Assembly: GCA_911728455.2 (NCBI GenBank) | Contig: OU452234.1 | Span: 8,157,531-8,221,530 of the forward strand | DNA length: 64,000 bases | Direction: 5' to 3' | Source: Marthasterias glacialis | Lineage: Eukaryota > Echinodermata > Asteroidea > Forcipulatida > Asteriidae | Part shown: piece by piece, positions 11,632-22,056 of the stretch | Position numbering within the stretch: position 1 is the stretch's first letter | How the letters are laid out: each line of letters opens with the position of its first letter | Program-made: the position numbers and the translations under genes | The notes under the pieces: model-generated | Told to the model about the DNA's origin: nothing | Seen by the model: only the letters and a program-made list of their open reading frames with translations | Database searches by the model: none

Positions 11632-12697
11632 TTACCTGTATATCAACTACATTTCCATAATTCACTAGACCGGCAGGTATACCGCTAAGAGCTTTCACAA
11701 TAGCGCCCCCTTGCAACCTACCCACTGTGGCCTGAGGCCTACACGCCACGTAAGCATCCTCTTTTTCTCAAGCGGCAGGTGGCGGTAAGACGTGGTGTTT
11801 TTAGCTCTTGCTATTTTTCACGTTTTCCGTTGTTGTTTCCTTGCTAAAATTCAGAGATTTGTGGGTATTTATAACGATCAATAAAGTTTTGGTGTGAATA
11901 AAAATACGGTGTTTTGAGGTAGAGGTGTATTTTTGTTCGTAGGGAGGGGCATTCCCGAGAGGCCGCGTCCGCAGCGTTCGAGCTGACATGGCGCCTTCTG
12001 GTGCCGACCACGCCTTGGCTAGGACCACACCTCCGGTGGTGGCTCGACGTAGCCAACCCCATGGGGGGGGGGGCGACCTTTCTAACGCCAACGGGCAACT
12101 CTGTCCATGATCTCGGATGCGTCGTTGTTATTACATTGGGGGTGTTCATTTATTCATGTACAATGTTTTCTCCCTTCGTTAAGTATATTACGTTGCGTCG
12201 GGCTTTTTTCGGGTCGGCGCTTTCCCATCAGGTGGCGGGGCCGCGTGGTTCCGGTTGTTTTCATTTCGAACCGCTGTGTGTTTCCGTAGGGATTTCACAC
12301 AGGGTTCTAGGGTCTGTTTGTTGTGGCCCTGCGTTTCCAATAGCATCTCGCTGGCCCACCGTCGTTGTCAGTGTCAGTCCATGCAAATGTAGTTGCTATA
12401 CAGGTAACGTAAAAGTGACATAGACTACCCCCCCCCCCCCCCACCCCACATACACACACAGAAGTGTGGGTGGGGTCTATGAACGAATACTTACCTGTAT
12501 AGCATCCCTCCCTCCTTCCCCTCTATCCTTTATGTCTTGGTGGTCTTTGCTGCCGCTTGAGAAAAAGAGGATGCTCAAGTGGCGTGTAGGCCGCAGGGCA
12601 CTGTGGGAAGGACGCAAGGGGGCGCTATTGTGAAAGCTCTTGGCGGTATACCTGCCGGTCTAGGGAATTATGCAAAATGTAGTTGCTATACAGGTAA
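11632..12697. mobile_element. TIR element with ~150-bp inverted ends and an internal copy of its own end
   Basis: Left and right ends are inverted copies over about 150 bp: TTACCTGTATATCAACTACA, GACCGGCAGGTATACCGC, AGCTTTCACAATAGCGCCCC, CATCCTCTTTTTCTCAAGCG. The end motif occurs again inside as a facing pair (GTAGTTGCTATACAGGTAA at about 12390, TTACCTGTATAGCA at about 12490), and the sequence beside the outer right end (GTCTATGAACGAA complement) recurs inside inverted. The inner part is GC-rich and has open frames on both strands (12001-12423 plus; 11844-12149 minus) with no known domain. Superfamily unknown. Confidence 0.65.
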
Positions 12698-12984
12698 GTA
12701 TTCGTTCATAGACCCCACCCACACTTCTGTGGGGGGGGGGGTGACCTCCAACATCCTGTTCGAAGTGTCATATTGCTAATTTACGCTGACTGCGTTACGC
12801 ATATTTAAATTGGAGCAAGTGTTTCGTTACTTTACGTGAAAACTGATCTTGTGTCTCATTGATAATGTGTGACGTTGCAAGTGCTGATCAACCTGGGCTC
12901 ACTCCAATGGCTCTACTTTCACCGTAAGCAAAGAATCCACCCTTACGGAAGCAAGGAATTCAGCCCTTACGTACTTCACAGGTT

Positions 12985-13075
12985 GGCATGGTGTGTGTGT
13001 GTGGGTGTGTGTGTATTTGTAATGACATTCAATCCGAGGACTTGTAGCAAAAAGGGACAATAGGTCTACGATTGC
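12985..13075. repeat. TG-microsatellite-linked dispersed repeat, fragment
   Basis: A TG-rich run is followed by ACATTCAATCCGAGGACTTG and GGGACAATAGG. The same order (TG run, ATTCAAACCGGGGACTTATA, GGACAATA) occurs at 31060-31230 and inverted at 34765-34920. It is non-coding. Confidence 0.5.
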
Positions 13076-13619
13076 TATCACAACAGAAAACAATGGGGTC
13101 CACGTTTGTTAGGACAAAGAGTTGAACAAAGAAGGTCAAGACGTAGTTAGGGTCGTTTGCACACATTTGCACACATTTGAATTTGATTGTATTTTTGAAG
13201 CTTTATGGGGTTCCAGTTTAGAAAGCTAAGAGCCCACTCTTCAAGTTACTTTTGATTATGCACAAGTCACCTAACAAGGCCGCTACCAACTAGATTAGTG
13301 ACCACTTTGCCCACATTTTCCCCTTCTCGCGCCAACCATGACACGAGGCACTGTTAGCACTTGATGTTACATCTTATTATTTTCTTTGTCATCATACAGT
13401 ACTCAAGTCAGCTTAAATTCCACGATATGCTAAGCTGGACCATGCCACATAAACTAGAGGGGGTTTAAATAAACTGGAGTCAGTGACTTGGTCAGGAGGG
13501 GCAGTTAAAAAGACCGGATGCTACCCGATACTAAAATTGAACCATCTGTTGATTAAAAGTAGATGTCTGACCTGTCATTGTTTTGAAATCCTGTACCAAA
13601 AGACTTTTTCCGATTGCAG

Positions 13620-13698
13620 CTGTGAAGTTAAAGCTCAGTTCTCACTTGAATGTGAAGCGAAAAACGTGACGCGTTATACATCAGAATGCGCAATTCAT
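13620..13698 (+). CDS. Candidate orphan exon, Cys-rich
   Basis: An acceptor (TTTTTCCGATTGCAG) and a consensus donor (GTAAGTATG at 13699) bracket a 79-nt open segment reading CEVKAQFSLECEAKNV and on to CAIH. It has three cysteines and one NVT glycosylation sequon, which would suit an extracellular protein. No neighbouring exon was recognised and no family can be named. The splice signals are the main support. Confidence 0.25.
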
Positions 13699-13799
13699 GT
13701 AAGTATGAACAGAGCTAGCTCACAAAGAGGGCACTTTCAACAGAACAGATTAAAATGGCAGACTATATGTAATTCAAAAAGAAACTAAAAACTAACTAG

Positions 13800-14326
13800 A
13801 CATTGAGAGTTTGTGGACAAACTCACGGTGTTTGGTCGAGCGTAAAGTGATGACGTAATTTAAAATGATGTTATTATCGTGTACAAAGTGGTTGCTACGT
13901 TCATGCTCCACCATACAATGGTGCAACAGATTTTGCTCTTGTTGATCTTTATGTATGAAATTTTAAGAAACTAAACCTCAACTTCTGATTTTGACCGGAA
14001 ATAAAGATCACACTCTGTATAGCACTCAAGATTAGTTCAAGTTTTCAGAAAATGAATTTAAAAAAAATCATCAATGTACCATAATTGCGCTTCTTCAGAT
14101 ATGAATGTTTGAAAAATTAAACATGATCTTCCGATTTTTTAACCACAAGTAAAGGTCAAACTGGGTCACAAATTTTGTAAGATTCATAGAATGGTTAAAG
14201 TGCTTTCAGATGATATAATAATTAGTAATGTACTCTTTTTGGAAAATAACATATGAATATTTTTTAAATGTGAAGCACCAACTTCCGGTTTTCAGAATTA
14301 ATTATATGTAAACTTCAACTTCCGGT
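13800..14326. other. Intergenic, weakly repeated sequence, no gene
   Basis: Two or three diverged copies of a stretch containing ACTTCTGATTTTGACCGG or ACTTCCGGTTTTCAG are spaced by roughly 150 bp. No open frame of interest is present. Confidence 0.35.
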
Positions 14327-14600
14327 TTCGAGGGAACAAATTGTTATTTCGTGGGGACGAAACATTTTATTAATTCGTGGGAATGAAATATTATTTCGTT
14401 CCTTCGAAATCAGTTAAAGGGTACAGAGCCTCAGATATGCCATTTCGTTTATCGTGGCCTTAAATGAAACAATATTTCGTTCCCAAAAACGAAATAATAA
14501 TTCGAGGGAACGAAATAATAATTCGAGGGGACGAAATAATTTCAATTTATTTTTTTACACTTTGAATATTTTTTTCACCTGTCCCCTAAGGGGCTCCGTA
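14327..14600 (-). mobile_element. Palindrome-array element family B, one-ended copy
   Basis: On the minus strand it starts TACGGAGCCCCTTAGGGGAC at 14600, passes an AT-rich stretch, then enters units of the type CGAAATAATAATTCGAGGG. The best two units repeat with a 21-bp period at 14485-14545. The units are palindromic (TTCGAGGGAACGAA). The far end has no matching terminus. Confidence 0.55.
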
Positions 14601-14639
14601 CAATTTCCGTCTACAGAAGAAAAAAATGCATGCGGTACA

Positions 14640-15585
14640 TTCCCTAAGCTGACGGCGCTTTCTGTAAGGTGGCGCTCTTCTAAATTTCGCCCACTTAACG
14701 ATCGCCTCACATAAATTATATGTACTAGGGGGATGCCGCGCTTAGCATCAATACCTTCATTTCCATGCAAAGAAACCAGTGGATTGCTTATTCGGATAAA
14801 GGGTCATTTTGGTACACACTATTATATCAAAATAGCTGCATATCCATTTGGCGCGCGGGCACCTTCGCCGAGTATACAAAGTACATTATGTATCCGGCCA
14901 TTCACACCCCCAAAATCATGTTACATATCATGACACGGCGTTGGAGGGGAGGGAGGCGGGGCTGGGGCACGGGCGTAGACAGGGTTTTTTCCAATGGGGG
15001 CATGGCTTTTCAATGGGGGAGGGGCGAGCGGCCATGGTTTTTAATGAATTTAATTTCTTAAAATATTTGTGTATTTCTGCATTTCTTTTAAACCTGTGCT
15101 TCTTTATTTGTGAATTTGTTTATCTCTGTTTATTTCTGTAATTTTGTACGGGGTTGTTGATGCTTTGATTTATTTTCTTTATTTTTTCCTTGTTTTCTTT
15201 GTTTGTTGATTTCTATGTTTGTTTATTTCTTGATTGATTTGCGTCTATTTATTTGTTTCTTCAAACATTCAAATATTGACAGACGTTGTGACTAAATTCA
15301 ACCTTTTTTGAACTTTAAAGAAAGTATATCCCATTATTGTTTGGTTTGTTTCGGAAAAATTTAAACAATGTTTGAATATTATTTTGTGTAACTTTTTTGA
15401 ACACTTTGATTATTTGTGCTTGCTTTGCATTGGCGGATCCCCGTAGTTTCTCCATCTTGGATGGGTGCATGTGAGGTTGTAAAAGAAAGGTTTAGTGCTC
15501 AATAGTAGTATATGGGAAGCAACACAGACCTAATCCCATTGAGCAGATGACCAAAGTCCATTGAGCAAAAATGCGCAGTAGCGGG
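14640..15585. other. Intergenic, no gene seen
   Basis: GC-poor sequence with a G-rich patch at 14938-15020 and a T-rich, TTTATTTG-like low-complexity stretch at 15060-15270. The motif CCATTGAGCA is repeated near 15535 and 15558. Confidence 0.45.
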
Positions 15586-15589
15586 AAGT

Positions 15590-15957
15590 GTATGCTAACA
15601 AGCATGCGCGATAGTGATGCGCAGTGGTAGTATAAGTGTAGAGCCGCGAGCCACGCAGTGGTGAGCCGTCGCCTCACGGCAGTGTAAGGAGGCGCGAAGT
15701 GCCGATAGTGGGTGGAACCATGATGCAGAATGCATCATGTGGAGGAGCGTCTGAAAGACGCAGAGTGTCTCACGACAGTGTCACTGAGACGAACCGTTAT
15801 TGTTTGTCTCAGTTGGGAGGTGCGGGAGTGATTTTTTTAAAATCACGGAGCACCGACGGAACATCTACGCAGCACAAACGACACGTTGACGTCTTGGTTG
15901 TATTTTCACGAAGTGAAAACAAAAGCCAAGGACTGCAAGACGTCTGCTAAGACGTCG
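15590..15957 (+). repeat. Cassette of consecutive short hairpins, several with GAA triloops
   Basis: At least eight small inverted repeats follow one another with little spacer: ATGCT-AACA-AGCAT; CCAC-GCA-GTGG; GCCGT-CGCCTC-ACGGC; GGCGC-GAA-GTGCC (about 15690); ATGATGCA-GAA-TGCATCAT (15720-15738); GCGTCT-GAA-AGACGC (15747-15761); GTGATTTT-TTT-AAAATCAC (15828-15846); TTTTCAC-GAA-GTGAAAA (15903-15919); GACGTCT-GCTA-AGACGTC (15939-15956). Four use a GAA triloop although the stems differ. A long outer pair, GACGTCTTG near 15889 with CAAGACGTC near 15948, encloses one of them. No coding frame explains this. Confidence 0.7.
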
Positions 15958-16127
15958 TGGAAGACGGGGGAAAAGAAGAGGATGTTAATAGTGTTGTATT
16001 TTTTTCCCTTTTTTATTACGTTGAATTGTTTAGTCGTCATTTTTTTTAGTTGTGTATCGCTGAACGTATTGAATAATAAATCAAAGCTCCAATGCGTTGA
16101 TAGGTGTGTAGACAGGTGCGACCGACT

Positions 16128-16285
16128 GCTCATTATCTCGCCACCTCAGCGAGGCCGAGTCAAAGTTCAATTGGTTGTGTGTGTATCGATTGATATATAT
16201 AACACGTCGGGACAAGTAGTATAAAGTTTGGTCTCGGGTCAACCGTTATCTCGCCACCTGGTGTGAGTCAAAGCTAAATCGGTCC
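16128..16285 (+). repeat. Two short direct repeats (TTATCTCGCCACCT ... GAGTCAAAG)
   Basis: TTATCTCGCCACCT followed within about 10-20 bp by GAGTCAAAG occurs at about 16134 and again at about 16247. They lie directly downstream of the hairpin cassette and may be part of the same unit. Function unknown. Confidence 0.4.
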
Positions 16286-16619
16286 TGTATCGGCTTAAGC
16301 AATCAAAATTTTGATTACATATATAAGAACAGAGTATTCTACGATTCTAACAAAGCATCTTACATTTAGATTAAAAATAAGAAAACTAGCCTTTGCGTGT
16401 ATTTTGTGGCACTTTTACAGTCCAAAATGCAAGTAAAACGATAATTTTTGGTTAATAAGCCCCAATCTTTGATCAAAATGTGCTTTTATATGATTTAAAA
16501 TACTGTAATTAATGTCATGAAGTACTGTGATGATTAAAAACGGAACATTCATTCATGGCATTTTCATTGCTATTTGTTACTCGTTAACACAAGCTCTATG
16601 CAAGCTAACACAAGCTCTT

Positions 16620-16785
16620 TTTAACGCCTAGTCTGATCACCAAAAAGTTTCTGACTTTTCCTGAAATACATCTAGAATTATGTTGGCAAAAAATAATCGA
16701 TACCGGGGGTTAGCTGTTGCCACGCCAACCATTTGTTGCAATGCCAACCAAGGTCACTTGGGTCACACAATTTTACTGTTTTATT
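16620..16785. mobile_element. Fragment of the piggyBac-like MITE found whole at 38513-38937
   Basis: The sequence TTTTTAACGCCTAGTCTGATCA and on to GGTTAGCTGTTGCCA and GGTCACACAATTTTACT matches 38575-38735. It stops exactly where the LINE 3' tail begins, which marks the LINE insertion point. Confidence 0.6.
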
Positions 16786-16854
16786 ATTATTATTTATTCG
16801 ACCAAGACAAAGACTGAACAAAACAATAAAAGCAGAGGAAATAACAGCAAGTTT

Positions 16855-17115
16855 TAAGATAAATGGAGCGTAAATAATAAGTAAATAACTAAATAAATAA
16901 CTAAATAAACAACTAACTAACTAAATAAATAAATAAATAAATAAATACATAAATAAATAAATCGAGTTTGTGAGCGAGCAAGCAAGCAAGTAAGCAAGAG
17001 GTAAATAGTAAATAAGTAAATAGAAAAACAAATAAGTAAATAAATAAATTAATTAATTAATAAACAAATAAATAAATTAATTAACAAACAAAAAAATAAA
17101 TAAATAAATGAGGGC
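16855..17115. repeat. AAAT-type microsatellite
   Basis: About 250 bp of AAATA and AAAT repeats, with AAGCAAGC and AATTAATT patches, lie between the LINE stop codon and its tail. Low complexity, no gene. Confidence 0.8.
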
Positions 17116-19149
17116 GACTGAGGGTGGAGCATGCAGGACGGGAACAAATCCAAGGGTTCGAAAGACAGTCAAAGGGATCAAAAGAACGACGAGTCATGTG
17201 GGTCAGGGGTAACAAAATTAAACTGAATTACTATTGCTCAGAAGCAGGCTAACCCACGCATGACTGACAAACAATAAACTAAGGAACAGTGGACAAGGAA
17301 TGGATACGAAAGGCTTCATTCACGACCTGCATGCAACGAAAATGAACATCTATTACAAAGTGGTATTTAAACATGTGTCTTTAAGATGGCGGAGAAATGT
17401 CTTAAGAGGAGATATAACAGCAGCTTCTCGGATAAAGGGAGGAAAAGTGTCCCACAATCTGGGAAATCGGTGGGAAGGTGAGTGGAACAATGAGTCAGTA
17501 CGAGCAGAGAGATGACGGAATGTGAGTGATTCAGGATGACGAGGATTAATGAAAATCTGAGCAACAATGGATTCACAGTGGGCTGTGCCATGAAGAACTT
17601 TGAACACAAAGGAACTAAGCAAATAATTTCGTCTGTTAGTTAGAGGGTGCCAGTTAAGAAGATGTAATCTCTCCTCATAAGACATTTCACCGCGTCTCTG
17701 TTTAAGGGCAAGCCAGGTTGCTGTTCTTTGGACCCTTTTAAGCTGATTTTGTAGAGTTAAAGTGTACGGATGCCATGCTGGGAGACCATACTCTAGAATT
17801 GGGAGAACAAGAGATTTGTACAGTGAGAATATGGCGTTGGGGGAAGACCCCCTAGCAACTGTTCTGATGAAACCTAGCATGCGGTTGGCCCTAGCAACTA
17901 CAGAAGAGGTGTGAGTGGCCCACGAAAGTTTGGAATCAATTGTGAGCCCTGCAAAGTGCCTGCATCTGGTGATATGCAAGACCTTAGTTTTACTGATGTT
18001 GAAAGTCATTTGATTGACATCGGACCAGTTTTTAAGCTCATTCAAATCAAGTTGGAGCACATGTTCGTCATTAGAGTTTTCTATTGTACGGTACAAAAGA
18101 ACATCATCTGCAAACAACACACAGCTAGAGGAAATTGAGTGAGATATGTCATTAATGAACATATTGAACAGTAAAGGCCCTAGAACCACTGCCTTGTGGC
18201 ACGCCTGAAGTAATGTTAGACCAGGAGGAGACTCCACCCCTGAAGAGAACACGTTGCCTGCGGTCCGTCAAAAATGATCGAACCCAGTGCCACAACACGC
18301 CCCGGACATTGAAGGAGGTTGCGAGTTTTTCAAGTAGGATGTGGTGTGGCATTGTGTCGAAGGCCTTTGACATGTCCAAGAAAACAGCGTCTACTCTTGG
18401 GGGGCTACGTCTATCCAGGGAGGATGACCAATAATGGAGAATATTAACCAGTTGGGTAACACAGCTCCTGTGTTTAAAGGGGCACACCGGCTTCGTTGGG
18501 CTATTTGGGCTACAAAATAGGCTAACATATGACTTCAAAGGTCTTCCAGGAATGGAGAAGAACGGTTCCTAAAAGAAACCATCACATTTTGCCGTTTTCG
18601 AGCATTTTTCAAAAAACGATTTATCCGAACCAAAAAAGTGGTTCGGATAAATATTGTGATCTTCGGAGTTAATTTTATTTCCAGCCGTATAAAAGTAAAT
18701 TACTGAACCAAATTGTAATCTTTTATTTTTTACAATTATTTATGAGTATTTGACAAAAAAGACTATGTATTCAGATTATTGATACAATTTGTAAATAATG
18801 ATGAAAAATCGAACGTAATATTCGTATTCAGAGAGTCCGTGCAACCGAAGCGTGTTTTACGGCGCACCAGCGTGGGAGCTAGCGGAACGTAAACCTTGGG
18901 GCATAGGCCTATCCCGTACAGCCGGTGCCGTGTCTCGTGGGGCCAGAGAGACAAACCCCGGGGCATGAACTCCCCAGCTTGCCGGTCTAGCCGTAAGCTT
19001 GGGAGCTTGTTGGAGGGATAGGGAGCCAGACCAACAATTACGTTTTTTAACGACTGTTTTAGTCTGTACCCCCTAGCTATTATCCCCTAACTATTGTAAC
19101 GTGTTGCCTGCGTTACACACACGCGGGACGACGACGGGGAATGTTTTAT

Positions 19150-19188
19150 CCATGGAGGTAGAAATTAGACTAATTTCTACCTCCATGG
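19150..19188. repeat. Perfect palindrome, 19-bp arms
   Basis: The arms CCATGGAGGTAGAAATTAG and their exact complement are separated by a single A. It lies inside the TTAA-flanked element. No known binding site is implied. Confidence 0.75.
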
Positions 19189-19233
19189 TTTATCCCATAC
19201 AGCTGATCTATCTACTTCTATGATAGCTGCATA

Positions 19234-19608
19234 TTGTCAACTCCCCCCCCCCCCCCCATCGCCACAACAACAAAAAAAACCGGTGGCGGTGGCTGCGGCC
19301 GGCCAGTGAAGTCATCGCCCAAAAAACGGGAGAATGCCATCGCTAAAGCTGCCAGGAGAAAGGCAATCCGTTTACAGCGAAGGCGGGAGGCTCGCTCGGC
19401 ACATGCTGGTTTTCCCTTTGGATTTATCGTGTTTTATTTTTTACTTTTTACTTTTCGTTGGACCGCCTTCTGGGTGTTTTTCCTTGCGATGTTTTTGTAC
19501 CGATCCTTGGATGTCGAAGAAACGTTCTCCATTGCAAGTAAGTTCGTCCAGTTCGTCGTACACAAAATACAAACTGTCCGTTTGTGTCTGTTTTTTATTT
19601 ACACGTGA
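19234..19608 (+). CDS. Open frame in the Kolobok-like element, unknown
   Basis: A 124-codon frame begins with a proline run coded by a C tract and includes a strongly basic stretch (KKRENAIAKAARRKAIRLQR). The C-terminal half is hydrophobic and looks like non-coding read-through. The basic stretch could be an exon of an element protein, but no domain is recognised and the start is uncertain. Confidence 0.2.
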   Translation: MSTPPPPPIATTTKKTGGGGCGRPVKSSPKKRENAIAKAARRKAIRLQRRREARSAHAGFPFGFIVFYFLLFTFRWTAFWVFFLAMFLYRSLDVEETFSIASKFVQFVVHKIQTVRLCLFFIYT

Positions 19609-20164
19609 ATTTGTGCTGGATGTATATGAAGTCTGGATCCTCATGCCTCGCCATTTCAATAATTCATACATAAACAGAGCACCAGTCTACTTACAACATT
19701 GTCACGTAAGCTTGAGTTGCAACGGCTGGAAAAGCGTATAGCTGACCTTTGACCGTGTTTTTTCACATTTTTCGTTAATTACGTGATATTTTGATGATTT
19801 TTTTTTACAACAACCATTTAAATATTATTGTCTGTCATTCCACAACACTAAATTAGGTAAACAGTAAGCCGGTGTGTCCCTTTAACAAAGCCGTGTTGAT
19901 GGGGATTGAGAAGACCAAATGTGTCTAGGTGATTATTAATGGCAACCGTTATAAGGCGCTCAAGTACCTTACATAACACTGAAGTCAGAGCAATGGGCCT
20001 ATAATTAGTTAACAATGCCTTATCGCCTTTCTTGTACACTGGCGTAGATTGGGGTTCCCAGGGGATTTGACCCATTAATGGCTCAAGCTGACCCGGAACT
20101 TGTTTTAAATGTGAAATTGACTCTGGTTCTGAGTTGGTTTGACACAGTTTCGGGTCAACACATC

Positions 20165-20330
20165 ATGTCCGAGCGGTTTAGTGCACCGGACTTAAGTTCC
20201 GATGCTCAAGTCATCGGGGTGTGGGTTCAACTCCCGGTCATGACACTTGTGTCCTTGAGCAAGATGCTTTACTATAATCTCTTCACCCAGGAGTATAAAC
20301 GGGTACCTGCAAGAGTAGAGGTTGATATTA
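20165..20330 (+). mobile_element. tRNA-derived SINE
   Basis: The head has an A-box-like GAGCGGTTTAGTGC and a B box GGGTTCAACTCCC, the internal Pol III promoter layout. A body follows beginning ACACTTGTGTCCTTGAGCAA. The tail is not well defined. The head is a degenerate tRNA, so a functional tRNA gene is unlikely. Confidence 0.65.
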
Positions 20331-20431
20331 TGTTTGAAAAGGAATTCGAGGTGCCAAAAACTGCACACCGGGCATATATTCCGTTTTTCATTTCTACATT
20401 TTCCATAAAAAGACAAGTTATTCATCTTTAA

Positions 20432-20819
20432 AGGCAAAGTATACCTTTGGTTTTTGGAACCGTACGTTTGCCTTAATGCTATATAATTGTAGATATATAC
20501 CATAAAACTAACCTGTGTAAATTTCATTTCAAAAGGTGGCAGCGTTTTTTAGATATCGCCAAAAATCTGGAGCGGTTGCGTTCACGCAGAAGAAGTATCC
20601 GTCATTGGAATACACATTCTGAGAAGCGTTACGGCCATAACGCTTCTCAGATTCAAGTTTTTGGCGGATAAAAAGTGATCTATTTTTCCATAACTGCAGT
20701 ACTTCGAAGTGAAACGTTTCTCAAAATGCAGTATACTATCCAAAGCTGCTGTACTCCTTACCAAGTAAGTTTTTATTGCCAAAAATGTTCAGAGTCATTA
20801 CCAAACGTATGCAATGCCT
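20432..20819. mobile_element. T2/Kolobok-like MITE, copy 1
   Basis: 388 bp bordered by TTAA (20428-20431 and 20820-20823), with ends AGGCAAAGTATACC and, inverted, AGGCATTGCATACG. A central hairpin TCTGAGAAGCGTTA / TAACGCTTCTCAGA lies at 20618-20651. A nearly identical copy lies at 45101-45487. No coding. Confidence 0.85.
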
Positions 20820-21284
20820 TTAAATGTACATACATTTGATTTATTTGTAACAATGACATTAGTGTAATATATTGCGTAGTGCTTCTGTTCGGAGTAACTG
20901 CATGCAATAAATGATAAAATTCGCGTTGTCTGAATAAAAGATCACACAGCAACTGAATATAAACGGAAATCAACTGTGGTGATCATTATTATGGAGTGGC
21001 TCGTATTTTCATCTCCGTGGTTTTCAGAGAGTAAAAAAGCCCCTTCCAGTCATACCAAATAACTCCTGGACCACGTTCAGTCGTGGTCCCGTGGAGATAC
21101 GCCCCGTTGAGATTAGAAGCGTGGCAGGCATCGTACCACCAGGCGCCGTGGTATATCTGGGCACAGTTACCACTGTCTGCATCGTTGTCTCGGTCTTTAG
21201 TAGTGAATTGTTGGTTAATATGATGCCACCACAACGAGTCACCTGAAACAAGAAAGATGCTTCTTTTTTACACGATGCACAAGT

Positions 21285-21465
21285 GGTTGGTCGGTCAGTC
21301 GGTCGTTGGGTCGTTGGGTGGCTGGGTCGTTGGGTTGCTGGGTCAATTTGGTCGCTGGCTCATTGGGTCGCTGGGTCGTTGGACCACTGGGTCGTTGGGT
21401 TGTTGGGTCGTTAGGTCGCTGGGTTGTTGGGTTGTTGGTTTGTTTGGTTGTTGGGTTGTTTATTT
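21285..21465. repeat. Minisatellite, GTCGTTGG-type
   Basis: About 180 bp of 8-bp-based units (GGTCGTTG, GGTCGCTG, GGTTGTTG) in the last intron of FReD copy 1. The long open frames it generates are by-products of the repeat. Confidence 0.8.
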
Positions 21466-22056
21466 ATTTTATTATTACTTTCAGCCAAGCATATTATATA
21501 TGTCTGGAAAACTTTGTTTTCCAACCACTGTACAATGCATGACGTCTACGTGGACATCAATACAATCGTCTCGGCTTGAGTTAATGAATATCTTTAAAAG
21601 AAAATGTTGTTTAAAAAAGGAATTCTTATAAATGACGTCTTGAAATAAACAAAATTGTTCTCCCCCCCCCCCCAATATTTGCTGGAATGATTCTGATTTG
21701 TTACCTGCGATTCCTGAGTAACTTCCCAAAGCCAGCCTGTAGTTGTCAGTCACATCGGCGATGCTAATCGAGTCATAGACGGCATACCTGGATTCGTCTT
21801 CGAGTCTGAGAGATCCGCGCGGAGTTCGTACTCGCCCTGAGCGGTCAGACGGTGCAAGTTGTCGTTACCGAACCAAAACTCTCCCTCTAGATCCCAAAAG
21901 CCCCGGCTGTAGCTGGCAAAGTCTAAATAGAAATCAACACTGTGGTCCTGGCGCCGCTGGAATACCTGTCAAATGAAAGTATGTTTTTAAGTTCCTTCTA
22001 ATTAATCCAAGAACTGATTTCACAAAAACACTCAAATCGCTATCTTACTGTCCATC

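Larger units (their letters stand above)
18478..19881. mobile_element. TTAA-flanked Kolobok-like element inserted in the LINE
   Basis: Ends are AGGGGCACACCGGCTT at 18478 and its inverted partner AGGGACACACCGGCTT at 19881, each bordered by TTAA (18474-18477 and 19882-19885). TTAA duplications with ends of the TTAAAGG type are known from Kolobok/T2 elements. The insertion separates two consecutive RT segments of the LINE. It contains a 39-bp palindrome at 19150-19188 and a plus-strand open frame at 19234-19608. Confidence 0.75.
16786..20080 (-). mobile_element. LINE (CR1/L2/Rex-like) with reverse transcriptase, interrupted
   Basis: Minus-strand reverse transcriptase pieces occur at 19886-20075 (TPVYKKGDKALLTNYRPIAL), 18152-18473 (AVFLDMSKAFDT; SGVPQGS) and 17353-18200 (LGPLLFNMFINDI; LFADDVLLY, with the catalytic ADD). 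After the polymerase come the thumb-like HLLNWHPLTNRR region and a stop at 17353. The last domain pieces are offset by an indel at about 18200, just after PQGS. The 3' end is an AAT-rich tail at 16786. A TTAA-flanked DNA element (18478-19881) splits the RT between HGFVKG and HRSCVTQL. The 5' part, including any endonuclease, is missing. Dead copy. Confidence 0.85.

Noticed and set aside
12001-12423. 140-codon plus-strand frame
   Set aside because: GC-rich interior of a TIR element with overlapping frames on the other strand; no domain and it runs into the terminal repeat motif.
20618-20651. Stand-alone microRNA-like hairpin
   Set aside because: It is the central palindrome of a TTAA-flanked MITE and recurs identically placed in the copy at 45101-45487.
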